A stretch of DNA of 64,000 nt from Apoderus coryli (GCA_911728435.2 OU452213.1:10581834-10645833), one strand, 5' to 3'. Shown: positions 44,460 through 55,920, counted from the stretch's first letter. Numbers and translations are program-made. The notes: generated by a model from the letters alone, not told the origin.

Positions 44460-45110
44460 ATCTTCTAGGCCAAGTTCTTGTAGGTACGCAAAATAATTGA
44501 TTTTTTTAAATTTTATTATAAAATTTATTTTGCCCCTTTTCTACCATTTACGAACCCCTATGTAAACAAAATTGTTATGCTGCATGTTGTAGGTTATCTT
44601 ATATCAAAGCTATATATAAGTAGCGAATTTTTCTGTTGTATTTAGAAAAACATTTTTTTTTTTGTTTTTGACCCTTTTTCGAACGCCTGTGTGAACCAGT
44701 TCATTTATGTAACATTTTTTAGGTTATATTCTATCACAACTACGAAAAATTATTCATTCCGTATTCCGAATAAGTTTAGGAAGTATATGTTCTTATTTTG
44801 ACCCCTTATACTATTATTATTATTATTATTATTATTATACACTATTTACAGACGCCTGTGAAAACAAGTTATTTATACCACATTTTTTAGGTTCTATCAA
44901 AGCTATAAAAACTAGTCAATATTTCTGCTATGTTTAAGAAATTCGTTTTTTCTAACCTTTTTACCCCATTTTACACTTTTTCGAATGTCAATGTGGTCTA
45001 ATTGTTTAGGTTAAATATTTTAGGTTATGTTTAATTAAACGCACAAAAAATTATTCAATATTTCGGATAAGTTTAAGAACTTTGATTTTTGAACCCTCTT
45101 TCAAACCCCT
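44460..45110. repeat. Degenerate tandem repeat, 135-160 bp unit
   Basis: Four to five diverged units, each with AACGCCTGTGTGAAC-like, TTTTTTAGGTTAT-like and GACCCCTTTT-like blocks (AGGTTAT at about 44592, 44731; AGGTTCTATCAAAGC at about 44890; AGGTTATGTTTAA at about 45022). A TTA microsatellite lies at 44813-44837. Confidence 0.6.
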
Positions 45111-45294
45111 TGCCTACGCTCAATGTTAATCACCACCTATAAATATCCTGTAGTATTTTCGTACCAAATGTGGTTAAAATCCGTTAAAAAGTGGTTTTTG
45201 AGTTATCACGGGTACAAATTTTTTCTGACTCTTATAGAATTTTCACGGACGCCTATGGTACATTCATTTTTGTCGTGTATTTTTAACACCAATT

Positions 45295-47041
45295 CAATTT
45301 ATCAATCTAATTTTTGTTTAAGAACTGAAGCCTTGCTGATGAAGAAAAAAAATATTTCAAATCATAATTGCTTTTTGGGGCTCCGCTAGATGGCGCTCTT
45401 TGCAACGCCTAAGGTTTTTTTGATTTTTCTTTAAAAAATTAAATTAAATGGAATGATACAAATATTTTATCAAATGAAAAGTAAATTGAATTTGCAACAA
45501 AAAAGTCGAAAACTGCACATCTAAATCTTTAGTCGTTTCAGAGTTATGGCCAAAAGAATGTTGTTCACCAAAATTCGTTGAAAAATCATGTATCTTTAAT
45601 TTTCCGTGATCAAGAATGCCATGGGAAATAAAGAAATACGTGGATAACCAATGAAAATAACAAAAATTAACAATATAATATAATAATAACAAAACAAAAA
45701 CAACATTATAACTACCAACAGAACTTTCTTAAATGCATTTTGCAAAATGACCCCCATTTTGCAAAATGCAGCTATTGGCTCTTTTTAATGTACTAGCAAC
45801 CGCCGCCTCGATTTCAGCTCCTGCATTTTGAATTCGCTCAATCATGTTCTCTCGAGTGGGTGGTGTTTGGTAAACCATGTTTTTTATCCTTCCCCACAAG
45901 TAAAAATCTAACACTGTCAAGTCCGGGGATCTAGGTGGCCACAAAAATACGCTACCCCTTCCAATCCAGCGATCTGGATAAACAACATTTAAAAAATTGC
46001 GCACCTGTTCAAAAAAATGCGCTGGGCATCCATCGTGTTGATACCACATGGGACATCCGTACATTGAGTGGAACGTCTTCTAAAAGGATCTGCAAATTAG
46101 TTCTTAAAAAATTGAGATACGATTCTCGATTCAGATGGCCATCAATTATATATGGTCCAATAATTCTGCCGTCTACGATTCCACACCACACGTTTACACT
46201 CCATCTACTTTGATGGTCAACTTCCGGCATCCAATGCGGATTTGTTTGTGACCAATAATGCGTATTGTGTAAATGAACACTACCACAACTAGAAAAACTG
46301 ACTTCATCAGTCGATAAAATCTGTGAGAGAAGTTGCGGGATTTCCGTGCACATATCTCTCAGTCAATAACAAAAGACTAGGCGCTAGTCAAAATCTGAAA
46401 GTGCCTGATGTAAAACCAGACTGTAAGGATGCAGTTTAAAAGATTTTAAAATCCGGAACGCTGAAGTGCGATTCATTCCTAAGTCCGAAGAAATGTCACT
46501 GACGCTTACATGAGGATTCGGTTCCACATACGCAAGAACGTTTATAATATTATCTTCACTGCTAACTGGACTTCTTCTGAGCGGGACTGGATCAACTCTT
46601 ACACTTCCAGTTTTTATGAAAGCTCTGCATTTTGGTAATTTTAATGGATTTTCCATTATTTTTATTTGATAAACTGTGAGTTAAATAAAGTTTAAACCCA
46701 TTTCTTTATTTCCCATGGCATTCTTGATCACGGAAAATTAAAGATACATGATTTTTCAACGAATTTTGGTGACCAACATTCTTTTGGTCATAACTCTGAA
46801 ACAAATAAAGATTTTGATGTGCGGTTTTTGACTTTTTTGCTGCAAATTCAATTTACTTTTCATTTTTGAAAAAATATTTGTATCATTCAATTTAAGTTTT
46901 TGAAGAAAAATAAAAAAAAAACGTTAGGCATTGCAAATAGTGGCATCTAGCGGAGCCCCAAAAAACAATTATGATTTGAAATATTTTTTTTCTTCATTAG
47001 CAAGGCTACAGTTCTTAAACAAAAATTAGATTGATAAATTC
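45295..47041 (-). mobile_element. Tc1/mariner element with about 350-bp terminal inverted repeats
   Basis: About 45295-45655 is mirrored at 46680-47041 (GATCAAGAATGCCATGGGAA at left mirrored by TTCCCATGGCATTCTTGATC at right; GGGGCTCCGCTAGATGGCG mirrored near 46945). A minus-strand transposase remnant lies between. Such long TIRs are unusual for the superfamily. Confidence 0.82.
45729..46656 (-). pseudogene. DD41D-type mariner transposase (rosa-like), broken
   Basis: Three minus-strand pieces: 46656-46384 (second helix-turn-helix, HVSVSDISSDLGMNRTSAFR, then SFKLHPYSLVLHQ), 46353-46009 (first catalytic Asp in ILSTDEVSF; VNVWCGIVDGRIIGP), 46064-45729 (second Asp in WYQHDGCPAHF; WPPRSPDLTVLDFYLWG). 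Counting from QHD to the Asp of VLDF gives 41 residues between them, the DD41D signature. A stop separates the first two pieces and a frameshift the last two. The extreme N-terminal domain is missing; that missing domain is what survives in the element at 55033. Confidence 0.8.
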
Positions 47042-47045
47042 GGTT

Positions 47046-47391
47046 AAGCCAAGTCAAAGTTATATAGGTACATCATCATAGGTAAAATTTCGCCCTTCTC
47101 TGCTGCCTTTATTTCAAGCCGCACAGTAAAAAGTGATACACCAAAATTATGTGGAATCTCAGTAGCATTACTGGGGGGTATTGTTTTTTTAACTTATATT
47201 TCGAAATTTGCAATAAAAATGCATTTTTCGCATTACTGTATCTATTACGACCCCTAGTGGTATAGTTAAGAACTAAAAAACTATTTCCAGAGATTTCCCA
47301 TGGTCAATTTCCCTAAAAAAGTGTTTTCCCCATTGCCCTACGACTATTATTTCCTGAGATATGCTACCTGTCCACCCTTAATGGAATACCC
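47046..47391. other. Non-coding repeat junction
   Basis: No gene. TGGAATACCCGGTATATGTG at its end marks where homology with 61351 and leftward begins. Confidence 0.35.
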
Positions 47392-47463
47392 GGTATATGT
47401 GTGTTTATATTCCATGTCTATGTTTATCAAATCCACCATTGTAACTACGTAAGTTTGTATGTC

Positions 47464-47507
47464 ATGCCACTGATGATGGAATAGTCTTGCCAAAACGTGT
47501 CTTGCAA
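47464..47507 (+). ncRNA. Hammerhead-ribozyme-like motif 2
   Basis: TGCCA-CTGATGA (47470-47476), hairpin region, then AAAA (47492-47495) in place of GAAA, CGTGTC, and TTGCA pairing back with one mismatch. The G-to-A change fits CpG loss and is shared with motif 5, so it predates the duplication. Confidence 0.5.
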
Positions 47508-47943
47508 CAACCGGATCCTAAATTTAACATATTATATATTAAGAATTTTGTGGAACAGACGTTTGATTTATTTATTATTATTTTGTTATTTTTAATGATT
47601 GTTTTATTTAATTATATTCACATTTTTCAATCATACGGTTGTTATACTTTTAAACACAATAAATAAATGAAGTAAAAATGCGTTATTTTCCATAACTTTG
47701 TATTTTATTAAGTTTGTAAAACTATAACAGCATACATACAACGATGTCAAAGTTATGAACACGATGTTCTATAAATAATTACTAATTTGATTTTTAGGGT
47801 ACGTAGGTATAATACATTACAAACTATGATTAAACTAAAGAAAATATTATTTATAACAAATAGGTACTACTAACTAATATAATACTTATAGGTACAATAT
47901 AAACAAAACATTAATTTTTACAAAATGCAGTTATGTTTCTGCT

Positions 47944-48960
47944 TTATCCCTCAGATGACATTGATTCTGTGGGAGTGTATATTGCTGAATCTGGAGATAA
48001 AGAGCTCGTGTTTGACGGGCTCCACTTGCAAAATTCGTCCTTCCCAAAGTGTGAGAATTGCCTTGAGACCGCATAATTCGCTGTAAAAGAGAAAATTGTT
48101 ATTTAGTTACTAATATATTTCTTGAGGTAATCCATAACGGAGATGAGATTGAATGTATATGTAAATATATTATAAGTAATTTTGTGGAGAAGGCGTAGTT
48201 AGTTTTATTTACATATATATTCATATATATTTAATTCATAAATCTTAAGTTGCAACATAATAACTCACCTTGGTTGTTATTTGATCTGAGAAATTTGTTG
48301 CTTTCATAGTATTCAGAGTGTTGTTCGATGGAACACATTTTGGAGATTACTCCAAATTCCTTGGGATCTACCTCGAATGAAATATTTGCGTCCTCCAATG
48401 GTTCCAACGGCGCTTGTTGTAGAATCTTTAACATTGTCTGATTGAATCCCGGAAGTAGTTTTTTTGCGCGTTCAGCGTAACAGATTTTGAGAGAAATAAC
48501 CCGTGGAGCCGTCTTGTTAAGACTTCACCTCGGTCTTTTAAAGCAATTTGACAGCTAAAAATGAGCATTATCTATTAGTCTCAGATATTGTTATATTACA
48601 ATTAGTAAAAATGACTTACCTAGTATTTATTTGATGAATTTTCCTTATAGATTCTTCGCAATCTTTGTTAGCAGCTCTAATTCCCAATGATATAGTATTC
48701 ATTGTTAGTCGACAGTTAATTGAACATTCCTTGGCAGCTTGTTTCAAATCGCTAAGTTCACTTTCCATTTGTTCTTCAAAATCAGCAATTGTATGGCAAT
48801 CATGATTAGCATGACGACTTTTAATACATATAATACATAAAGGAGTTTGCTCACAAGTGGCACACAAATAGAGTTGAGGCTTTCTATGTATGGGACAAAC
48901 TATCGTCGATGACAGTTCATTGCTGACGGGACTTCTAAAATCTCTCTCAAATGAATCCAT
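47944..48960 (-). pseudogene. B-box (TRIM-like) gene copy 1, frameshifted
   Basis: Exons on the minus strand: 48960-48620, 48554-48269, 48080-47944, colinear with the intact copy at 59199-60818. B-box residues are intact (CPIHRKPQLYLCATCEQTPL, CIICIKSRHANHDCH). Exon 48554-48269 is 286 nt versus 332 nt in the other copy: a 46-nt deletion at about 48447 (CGGGA|TTCAATC) shifts the frame to an early stop. The first exon runs straight from RDFRSP into VSNELSS, lacking 24 coding bases and the entire first intron of copy 2, an in-frame loss. The downstream frame remains open after the deletion. Likely a recent pseudogene, though a truncated B-box/coiled-coil product is conceivable. Confidence 0.85.
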
Positions 48961-50229
48961 ATTTTCACGAATAATTTTTATACAATCACAAACTTACAAA
49001 CACTCAACACTCACAATTCTGCTGTTGCTTCTGTTGAAAACTGAGACGTAATGAATATTATGTTGATGTGCATTATTGTATTTATAGTAAAATTGCGCCT
49101 TGATCCCTTTGTACCTGCTGATGCACCTCGTAAGGTTTGTAATTTTTAGAGCCCGGATTATAGTAGGTATGCAAAATAATAAGGGTTGTTATTATGAGGT
49201 ATGTTTACTGAAAATGACAAAAGATTTCTAGAAAATACCTAAATAAAATTTAGGCATTAGGAAAGGTGATTTAAAACTAAATAAAAGAATTTAAAGACCA
49301 ATTATTATTATTATTATTAGATGTCAGATTCTTCCAGAATATTCTTGATTATTGTTGTTTTTCTAGGACTGTCTTTAAATGCCTTTATTACCTATATGTT
49401 CAATCATAATTTGAAAATGTAGTACATTGTAATGCTGTATTCATTTGTTGTCCAACAACAAGTGGGAAATATTAAAAAATGCACGGGTAAATTTCCTGGT
49501 AATGACAAAAGTAGCATCAGTTATGAAAATCACCATAGCAACGCCGACAATACAATTAAACCAAATTGACAGTTTATTATTATTTATATAATGAAAAAAC
49601 AGTGATAGTGAAGATAGTTTAACATCACCTAGTCAAATTAATACTTTTAACTCATTGTATTTAGGCTTACGCCAACAGGGCGAATATAGGTACGTTTTGA
49701 AGAACAAATATTTTCCTAAAAATTATGTTTAATTTATTTAGAACCATTAAAACAGTCGTAGGAACACTATAGTCTGAGAACCATTTCCTATTCGTATGAT
49801 TTGCAGCATGAGCCACAGGCGAGTGCTGCAAACGATTATACTCGTAGGAGATATATGTCATTTCATGTTCGTTACAAAATATACTATGGTAGAACCCTAA
49901 AAAGGCTTTGTACTCTACTAGCTTTAAAAGTCCGGTGTTTATTTACTAATGTGTGGAAGGTACCATAAACTGCTACCATAATTTAACCTATAATAAATGA
50001 TTGCTATCGTCAGATTTTAATTTGGCAGTGTTTTGTTTTGTCAGTACTGCCGTGTGTATTATTGGAATACAAACCCGAAATAGGTACATTTTTTTGCATT
50101 TCGAATAGCGAGGAGTTTAGAATGTTATTTTTTGAAACATCTATACCTAGACTTGCACAACTAAGGCCTACTTATTAGTAATGAAACGGGATAATGCATT
50201 CTATGGAAAACATGTTTGTACGTCACTGA
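48961..50229. other. 5' flank of B-box copy 1 and duplicated non-coding sequence
   Basis: The stretch 49020-49110 is the uninterrupted counterpart of the site where a LINE sits in copy 2. Blocks at 49340-49440, 49480-49600 and 49990-50075 recur at about 53760-54000 (same orientation) and 56570-57110 (inverted). No gene. Confidence 0.5.
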
Positions 50230-50461
50230 TAAAGAACTAAATCTAAATGAACCTGTGTTGCCTCGCACAAGAAACATTCCGAAACGGCACGATAAAGGAA
50301 TCTGTGGATTAGCGTTTAGCACTCTCAAAAGCTTCTATCGAGCGTTATTTAATGAAATATTCGATCACGCAATCAGCTGGTTTGAGGCGAGACTCACTAC
50401 AACCATTAAAAACACCTTCAAGAAGCTCAATTTTTCCCTCGCAGTCAATAATATTTTGTAA
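50230..50461 (+). pseudogene. hAT-like transposase fragment
   Basis: Plus strand reads EPVLPRTRNIPKRHD then FYRALFNEIFDHAISWFEAR. This matches the block EPxLPRxRxxPxR...LYxxxFDxxIxxLxxRF in hAT transposases of the 52-kDa-repressor type. It is short and isolated. A later part of the same protein type occurs on the minus strand at 54360-54870. Confidence 0.5.
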
Positions 50462-52199
50462 AAATGACTTCGATAAGAACCGTGTCATTTTGCATAGTAA
50501 TATGCTGTTCAAGTCTGCCGACCACTTAATTTACAAATAAAATACCTCAAAGTAGTAGTAAAATTTACTAGATAAATTCAATTGTAATTCCGATTCCGAA
50601 AGTAGTAAAATTTATAAACAAATTTCAAAATATAGTGGAAATATCAGATGAATTCATCCATTCACGGTTTGCCAAAATATCTTTCGAGAAAGGAAACATG
50701 AACTGGTTCTGTGAATTTTTGTTTTGTTGATTTTATAAATTTTATATCGAAAACCCTTACGTTTTTTTATAAATTCCTCTTTAATATACAGGGTGATTTT
50801 AGGTATAGGAATATGAGCTATCATTTGAAAGGCAATTGGATTATCATTTAGAATATATGACAATATATAGGGTGTTCCATATGATAAAATCGACTTATGC
50901 CTATTATTAATAGGAGATTATACTACAATAAATTTGGACCACATGGTTCACATTGTCAAGACAACTAAATAACTTGCCTAAGACGTTCGTAAAGTACCTT
51001 CAAAATTGCAAGATACTATGAAACACGATCTTCTTTCGAAAAACTTGTTTTGGGCCAATAAAATCGAAATAATTTTTTTTTCAAAAAGAGTTACAGAAGA
51101 TAGGTAGATATAGGGAAAGGTTTTAAGTTGAACAGAGATTCTGAAAATATAATAATATATAGGGGTTCTATTTAAGATAAGGAAGTTCATATCCGCTTCC
51201 GGTATAACCGGAGGTGTCGCTATCTTGAATTTTTTTTTTTAAAAAGAAGGTCTTTCCTTTACAGGCTTTGTAAGCATTTTCTACCCATAATAAGCTATGT
51301 TTTGTGCAAGAATTTTTTTTATTTATAATTGGTGAAGATTTTGAAGGGGTAGTGGTTGTTTTTCTCCCCAATTTCTACACCACTGGAAAAGTACGGTTTT
51401 AAGATACCTATTTGAACTGCGAATGTTTCCTACACAAAAAAGGTGCTCTTGGTCATAAGCTTTAAAGTTGACCGTTTTCGAGGAAAATCAACTTGCTGAA
51501 AAACATGGTGAATTTTTTTAAATAAATTCGTTCTACTAATTAAACGTTAGCTTCATTATTGCAAAATTAAAGAATAACATTAAGTTTGTACATGCAAAAA
51601 GTAAATTTGTATTACAAAATTAAAAATGAATATTTATGAAGTAGTCCATTTTCCGTGGAGTCTCAATTTTATGAGGGGAATATATAATTACACAAAGGCT
51701 GAAATGTGCGAAATGCATTACCTGTACTGAATGGCGAGCGGTAATTCGGCAGATGCAAGGCGGTTGTATCAAGATCTTGATCGCCAAGTAACACACCACA
51801 ACTTGTTTTAACGCATAGTGGGCGGCCTATGGAAATTGCAATTCCCCTACAAGAGACTGTCCTCAACGAAGTTGAAGAAAATCCGACCACAAGTACCAGA
51901 AAAATTGCTCACAAATCGAGAGCTTTCTTATTTTTAACTCCTTTATGTTTCTTATCAAAAATCCAAGATTTCGATAGGATGTTTTGTTATCGGGGCTGAA
52001 AATGAAAATAACACCCCCAAGACTTTAATTAAATCAGTTGTACATAATATCGAGTATAAGAATTGTATCGGTGTTTTTATATAGGTACATACTTGTATAT
52101 TAGAACGTAAACGCTTTTCAATTGACCATTTTCAGATAGAGAAATGTATACGATTGATGACAAAATAAAGATTATTCTTATTATTTGGGATTTGTAATT
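50462..52199. repeat. Non-coding; dispersed GGGTGTTCC repeats
   Basis: ATACAGGGTGATTTTAGG (50785) and ATATATAGGGTGTTCCATAT (50864) and CCGCTTCCGGTATAACCGG (51193) relate to sequences in the palindrome at 10733-11631 (CACTTCCGGTTATACCGG near 10846). No supported gene. Confidence 0.45.
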
Positions 52200-53048
52200 C
52201 AATAATACACACTGCTTAAGTACTGACAAAACAATACACTGCCAAATTAAAATTTGACGGTAGCATTCATTTATTTATTATGCGGCTAAATTAAATTTCT
52301 GGTGAGTACACAGCCTTGACATGCCTTTTTAGCGTTCTACAAATATAATATCTTGAACGTTACAAAAATAATTAAGAATATTCGAAATTCTGGAAGAATC
52401 TGACATCCAATAATTGCTCTAAAATCTTTTATTTAGTTTTAATTAACATTTGATAACCAACGGCCGTTCATAATACCTAGATTTTAATAAGGTATTTTCT
52501 AAATTTTCTGTAATATTTCAGTAAACATAAATATCATAATAACTAACTAACTAATTATTATTCTGCATAATACAATACCCGCTGTAAAAGTTATAAATCT
52601 TACTACCTAGCAATCAGCATAAGTATAGTTCAGGAAAAATGGTATTGCTAAGTTGTATTCCGATAATGCCCATCATAAAACCCGATAATGCCTACTATAA
52701 ATGTAAAAGGATTGTATATTTATTATAATTTCTGAAAGCAAGTAATTTTGTCCCTCTCCTATATTATTCAAAATATAATTCAAACTTATTAAGTTCAACC
52801 CTGTAACACATTTGCATCTTTTACTTGGTGATTTTCTACACAATGGGATTAAAACATGTAGTTTATTGCAGTTGATGCGCCAATACCATTTTTCGTGAAC
52901 TGCCTATGCTTATACAAAGGGATTAAAGTGAAATTTTCTTAAATGCACATCAATTTAATATTCATTACGTTTCAGCTTTTAATAGAACCAATAATAAAAT
53001 TGTGAGTGTTTGTAAGTTTGTAATTCATTAAAAACTATTAGTCAACAT
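52200..53048. repeat. Partial third copy (R') of the duplicated B-box 5' flank
   Basis: CAATAATACACACTGC (52203), CAAAACAATACACTGCCAAA (52226) and GGTAGCATTCA (52259) match 56570-56635 in the same orientation, and AATTTAATATTCATTACGTT (52954) with GTGAGTGTTTGTAAGTTTGT (53002) matches the 5'-UTR before exon 1 of copy 2. Confidence 0.65.
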
Positions 53049-53105
53049 ATGAATCGATTTCAGAAAAAGTTTAACGGCCCTGCCAAGTATTTTAGAAAGT
53101 ACTAG
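53049..53105 (+). pseudogene. Relic first exon of the B-box gene
   Basis: MNRFQKKFNGPAKYFRKY then TAG, alignable codon by codon with MDSFNRDFRSPADDIRK of the intact copy, and preceded by the same 5'-UTR. No B-box exon follows; a palindrome starts 45 bp downstream. Confidence 0.6.
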
Positions 53106-53192
53106 GAAACAATTAGAGCAGTTTTTTTTTTGGAAGAAGTCTAATTCCACAAATTGTATTTATTAATTCACACTTACTAATGGTGCCACGTC

Positions 53193-53242
53193 AGACCAGA
53201 CATGTATCGAGGACACATATTACCCCTATCATCAGTGATAAA
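53193..53242 (-). ncRNA. Hammerhead-ribozyme-like motif 3
   Basis: Minus strand: ATCA-CTGATGA (core 53229-53235), stem II of GGGG/TCCTC type, GATA (53205-53208) instead of GAAA, CATGTC, then TGGT pairing with ATCA. The A-to-T change in GAAA predicts loss of activity. Confidence 0.5.
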
Positions 53243-53625
53243 ACATTATTAAAGTATAAGTAATGCATTACAGAATCAACGTGAGGAAGAAAAGGTTTTT
53301 TATATTTTTATTTTTATAAATTAAATTTAATCATTAATTAAACTTCTTTTTTCGTTTTTTCAAATTAAATTTTAGATTTTTATTCTACGTTCACATGAGA
53401 TGCAAATTAGGAAAACCAAAAGATGCAAATTACGCAAATTAAATTTCGTAATTTGCATCTCACATAGAATAAACATATGAATTTTAAAATGAAAAAAACG
53501 AAAAAAAGTAAATAAAAATTATTAATCCCTAAATTTAATTTATAAACATACGAGTATAAGAACCCCTTTCCTCCTCATGTTGATTTTGTAATGCATTACT
53601 TAGAATTTAATATTGTTTTACAACT

Positions 53626-53666
53626 GATGATGGGGATGTGTGTCCTCGAAACATGGCTGGTCTGAC
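53626..53666 (+). ncRNA. Hammerhead-ribozyme-like motif 4
   Basis: Plus strand: CTGATGA (53634-53640), stem II GGGGA/TCCTC, intact GAAA (53648-53651), CATGGC, TGGTC. Stem I pairing (ACAA with TGGT) and the base before the expected cleavage site are degraded. Confidence 0.5.
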
Positions 53667-53715
53667 GTGTCACCATTACCAGGTGTGAATTAATAAATTC
53701 AATTTGTGGAGATAG

Positions 53716-54359
53716 ACTTTCAATTCATTTAAATTTAACAGTTTTTTTTCTACGAGTGTCTTTAAATGCCTTTATTATATTATATGTTCGATCATAATTT
53801 GAAAATGTAGTACATTGTAATGCTGTTTTTCATTTCAAATATTTAAAAATGCACGGGTAAATTTGTTGGTAATGAGAAAAGTAGCATCGGTTATGAAAAA
53901 TCACCATAGCAACGCCGACAATACAATTAAAACAAATTGACAGTTTAAATTAATTCGCTAATTTCGAAGGTTTCAAAGCTATTTATATAATGAAAAACAG
54001 TGATACAGGGCAAGTATAGGTATGTTTCGAAAAACCAATATTTTCCTAAAAATTATTATGTTTAATTAATTCAAAAGCATTAAAACAGTCATAGAAACAG
54101 TATACTTAGTGTGAAACTCACATGAAATGCCCATTTCCTACTCGTATGATTTGCAGCACTCGCCTGCGGCTCATACGATCATACTCGTAGGAAATATATG
54201 TTATTTCATGTTCTTTGCACAATATAATATTCTAACCTTCCATTAACAGACTGTATGTATAATTGATTTTATTTTATCGACAAACAGGAATGAGAGGGTT
54301 TAGTAAACAGTGAAATATCACGGACGATACTTTTTTCTATATGTATATAGACAGCCCCA
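53716..54359. repeat. Partial copy (L') of the left-arm flank
   Basis: GTGTCTTTAAATGCCTTTAT (53757), AAAATGTAGTACATTG (53802), AATGCACGGGTAAATTTG (53849) and CCTACTCGTATGATTTGCAG (54136) repeat 49380-49870 in the same orientation. No gene. Confidence 0.6.
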
Positions 54360-54870
54360 ACACTGTGTCCGGCAAGTCGATCATGCTTCAAAGTCGATCT
54401 TAGCCATATCTTAACTCTTCTTAATGTGCTGAAAGGCCGCTTAACGTTAACATGTTCTGGCTGGAAGAGTTAATCCAATTTTGATTGCTTCCAGTACAGA
54501 GGGCAGTGAAAATTTAAGCAGGTCGATATATTTGAATTTTTCGAGTTCAGGAAGAGCATGTTCAGACAACTTCCACATCTCATACCAGGTTTGTGACTCT
54601 GGCAAAAACTTATCCAAAATATCACCATAGAAGTTTTGAATAGCGGCTGCTAACTTTAAAGATTGTTTCAAATTATGCTTCGCATGATTTTTGGATGAAG
54701 TTCATATAAGATGTAGCCTTTCTGAAAATTGATCCTGAGAATATTTTCAAATTATGTTTCGCAGTTTTCTCTATGTAGTCTGATTATGTTTTTCATTGTC
54801 TTGATGTCCTTTATTACAGCTTGAATGTTAGTAGTTGTCGCTTTTAATTTGTTGGTGATAGCAGCATAAA
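54360..54870 (-). pseudogene. hAT-type transposase C-terminal fragment
   Basis: The minus strand reads TTTNIQAVIKDIKTMKNIIR, then FYGDILDKFLPESQTWYEMW, LLKFSLPSVLEAIKIGLTLP, and after a frameshift KRPFSTLRRVKIWLRSTL. The order and the (R)SFSTLRRxKxWLRST block are the C-terminal dimerisation region of hAT transposases of the 52-kDa-repressor/THAP0 type. At least two frame breaks. Not active. Confidence 0.65.
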
Positions 54871-55032
54871 TATAAGAGACAGTTTACCCACTCTCGTCGG
54901 TATCCTTTGTGGAGCTTTTACAGAGAAAAGCCGCATATCAGGACATGGACAATACAACACAGCCGAGAAAGCTTGAATGTGAGTAATGATTGGTAATAGG
55001 TTCCAGTTTAGCAGAAGGCTCTATCAATAAGC

Positions 55033-55920
55033 CACGGTATCACCTGTGGTATACAGAGTGAGTATAAAGTGTGAAAACCCCTGTATATTTCCGAAAATAA
55101 TCTTTATTTGGAAAACAAATTTTAAGAAAAGTTTTTTGGTATAATTTTTGGCACAACCTGCCGATGTTCAATTTTATATGGAGTTAACAGCTCTGTTGCT
55201 ATGGCAACCAACTTTGTTTTTTTAAACGACATGGTATATTTTTCTTTACATTTTTAGGTAGACCATTGGATACAACAACATAAAATTTTTATAGGGTTAC
55301 ATTAGAAAATAATTGAGGAAAAACTGTTTTATAAAACAATCGTGTTCTTCGTTTACAGATCATTAAAATTAAATTTGCCATGGAAAACATTGTAGCTGTC
55401 AAATAAAAATAATTTTTGTAAGTTGCTTGTGTTCAGTTAGTTTCCTTACAAACAAAAATCGAAAAACTAAAATTTTACCACACACTCATTATTGCTATGG
55501 CAGAATTAACAGCAAAACAAATAATTGAAATTTTGATGATGGTGGGCTACGGTGACAGAAAATGCCGTTATGAAGAAGTGTGCAGACTTTTTCATGAGTT
55601 GTATCCTAACCGGCCTCAAATTCAGAAAAGGTAAATTATGTCAGAAATTTTACGAAGCTGGTAGTGCAAGAAACAAATTAAAAATGGGAAGGCCAAAAAC
55701 AGCTCCAGGGGCCTACCGAAAAATATACCATATATTCCAAAAAAAAAACAAAGTTGGTTGCCATAGCAACAAAGCTGCTAACGCTATAAAAAATTGGACT
55801 TCGACAGGTTGTGTAAGAATTTATACCAAATATTTTTTTTTAAACATTTTTTCAAAATAACGACTATTTTCGGAAATATACAGGGGTTGCCACACTTTAT
55901 ACTCACTCTGTATATACGTT
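55033..55920 (+). mobile_element. Internally deleted mariner-like element with about 210-bp TIRs
   Basis: TACAGAGTGAGTATAAAGTG at the left is mirrored at about 55895-55918, and GTTGCTATGGCAACCAACTT (55195) is mirrored near 55758. From 55498 the plus strand reads MAELTAKQIIEILMMVGYGD, then EVCRLFHELYPNRPQIQKR, a stop, and in another frame YEAGSARNKLKMGRPKTA. That is the N-terminal helix-turn-helix region (DUF4817-like) of the same transposase superfamily as the element at 45295. The DDE domain is absent. Confidence 0.75.

Larger units (their letters stand above)
47392..50075. repeat. Left arm (L) of nested inverted duplication
   Basis: Reverse complement of about 56565-61351 apart from insertions. 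It contains ribozyme-like motif 2, the frameshifted B-box gene, and the AATGCACGGGTAAATTTCCT and CAGTACTGCCGTGTGTATTA blocks whose inverted partners are at about 56860 and 56575. Confidence 0.78.
53150..53715. repeat. Palindrome with divergent hammerhead-like motifs
   Basis: The left arm (CCACAAATTGTATTTATTAA...CACTTACTAATGGTG) is mirrored on the right (CACCATTACCAGGTGTGAAT...AATTTGTGGAG). AGTAATGCATTACA is mirrored by TGTAATGCATTACT further in. The centre is near 53430 (GATGCAAATTA / TAATTTGCATC). Each arm carries one ribozyme-like motif pointing outward. Confidence 0.82.
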
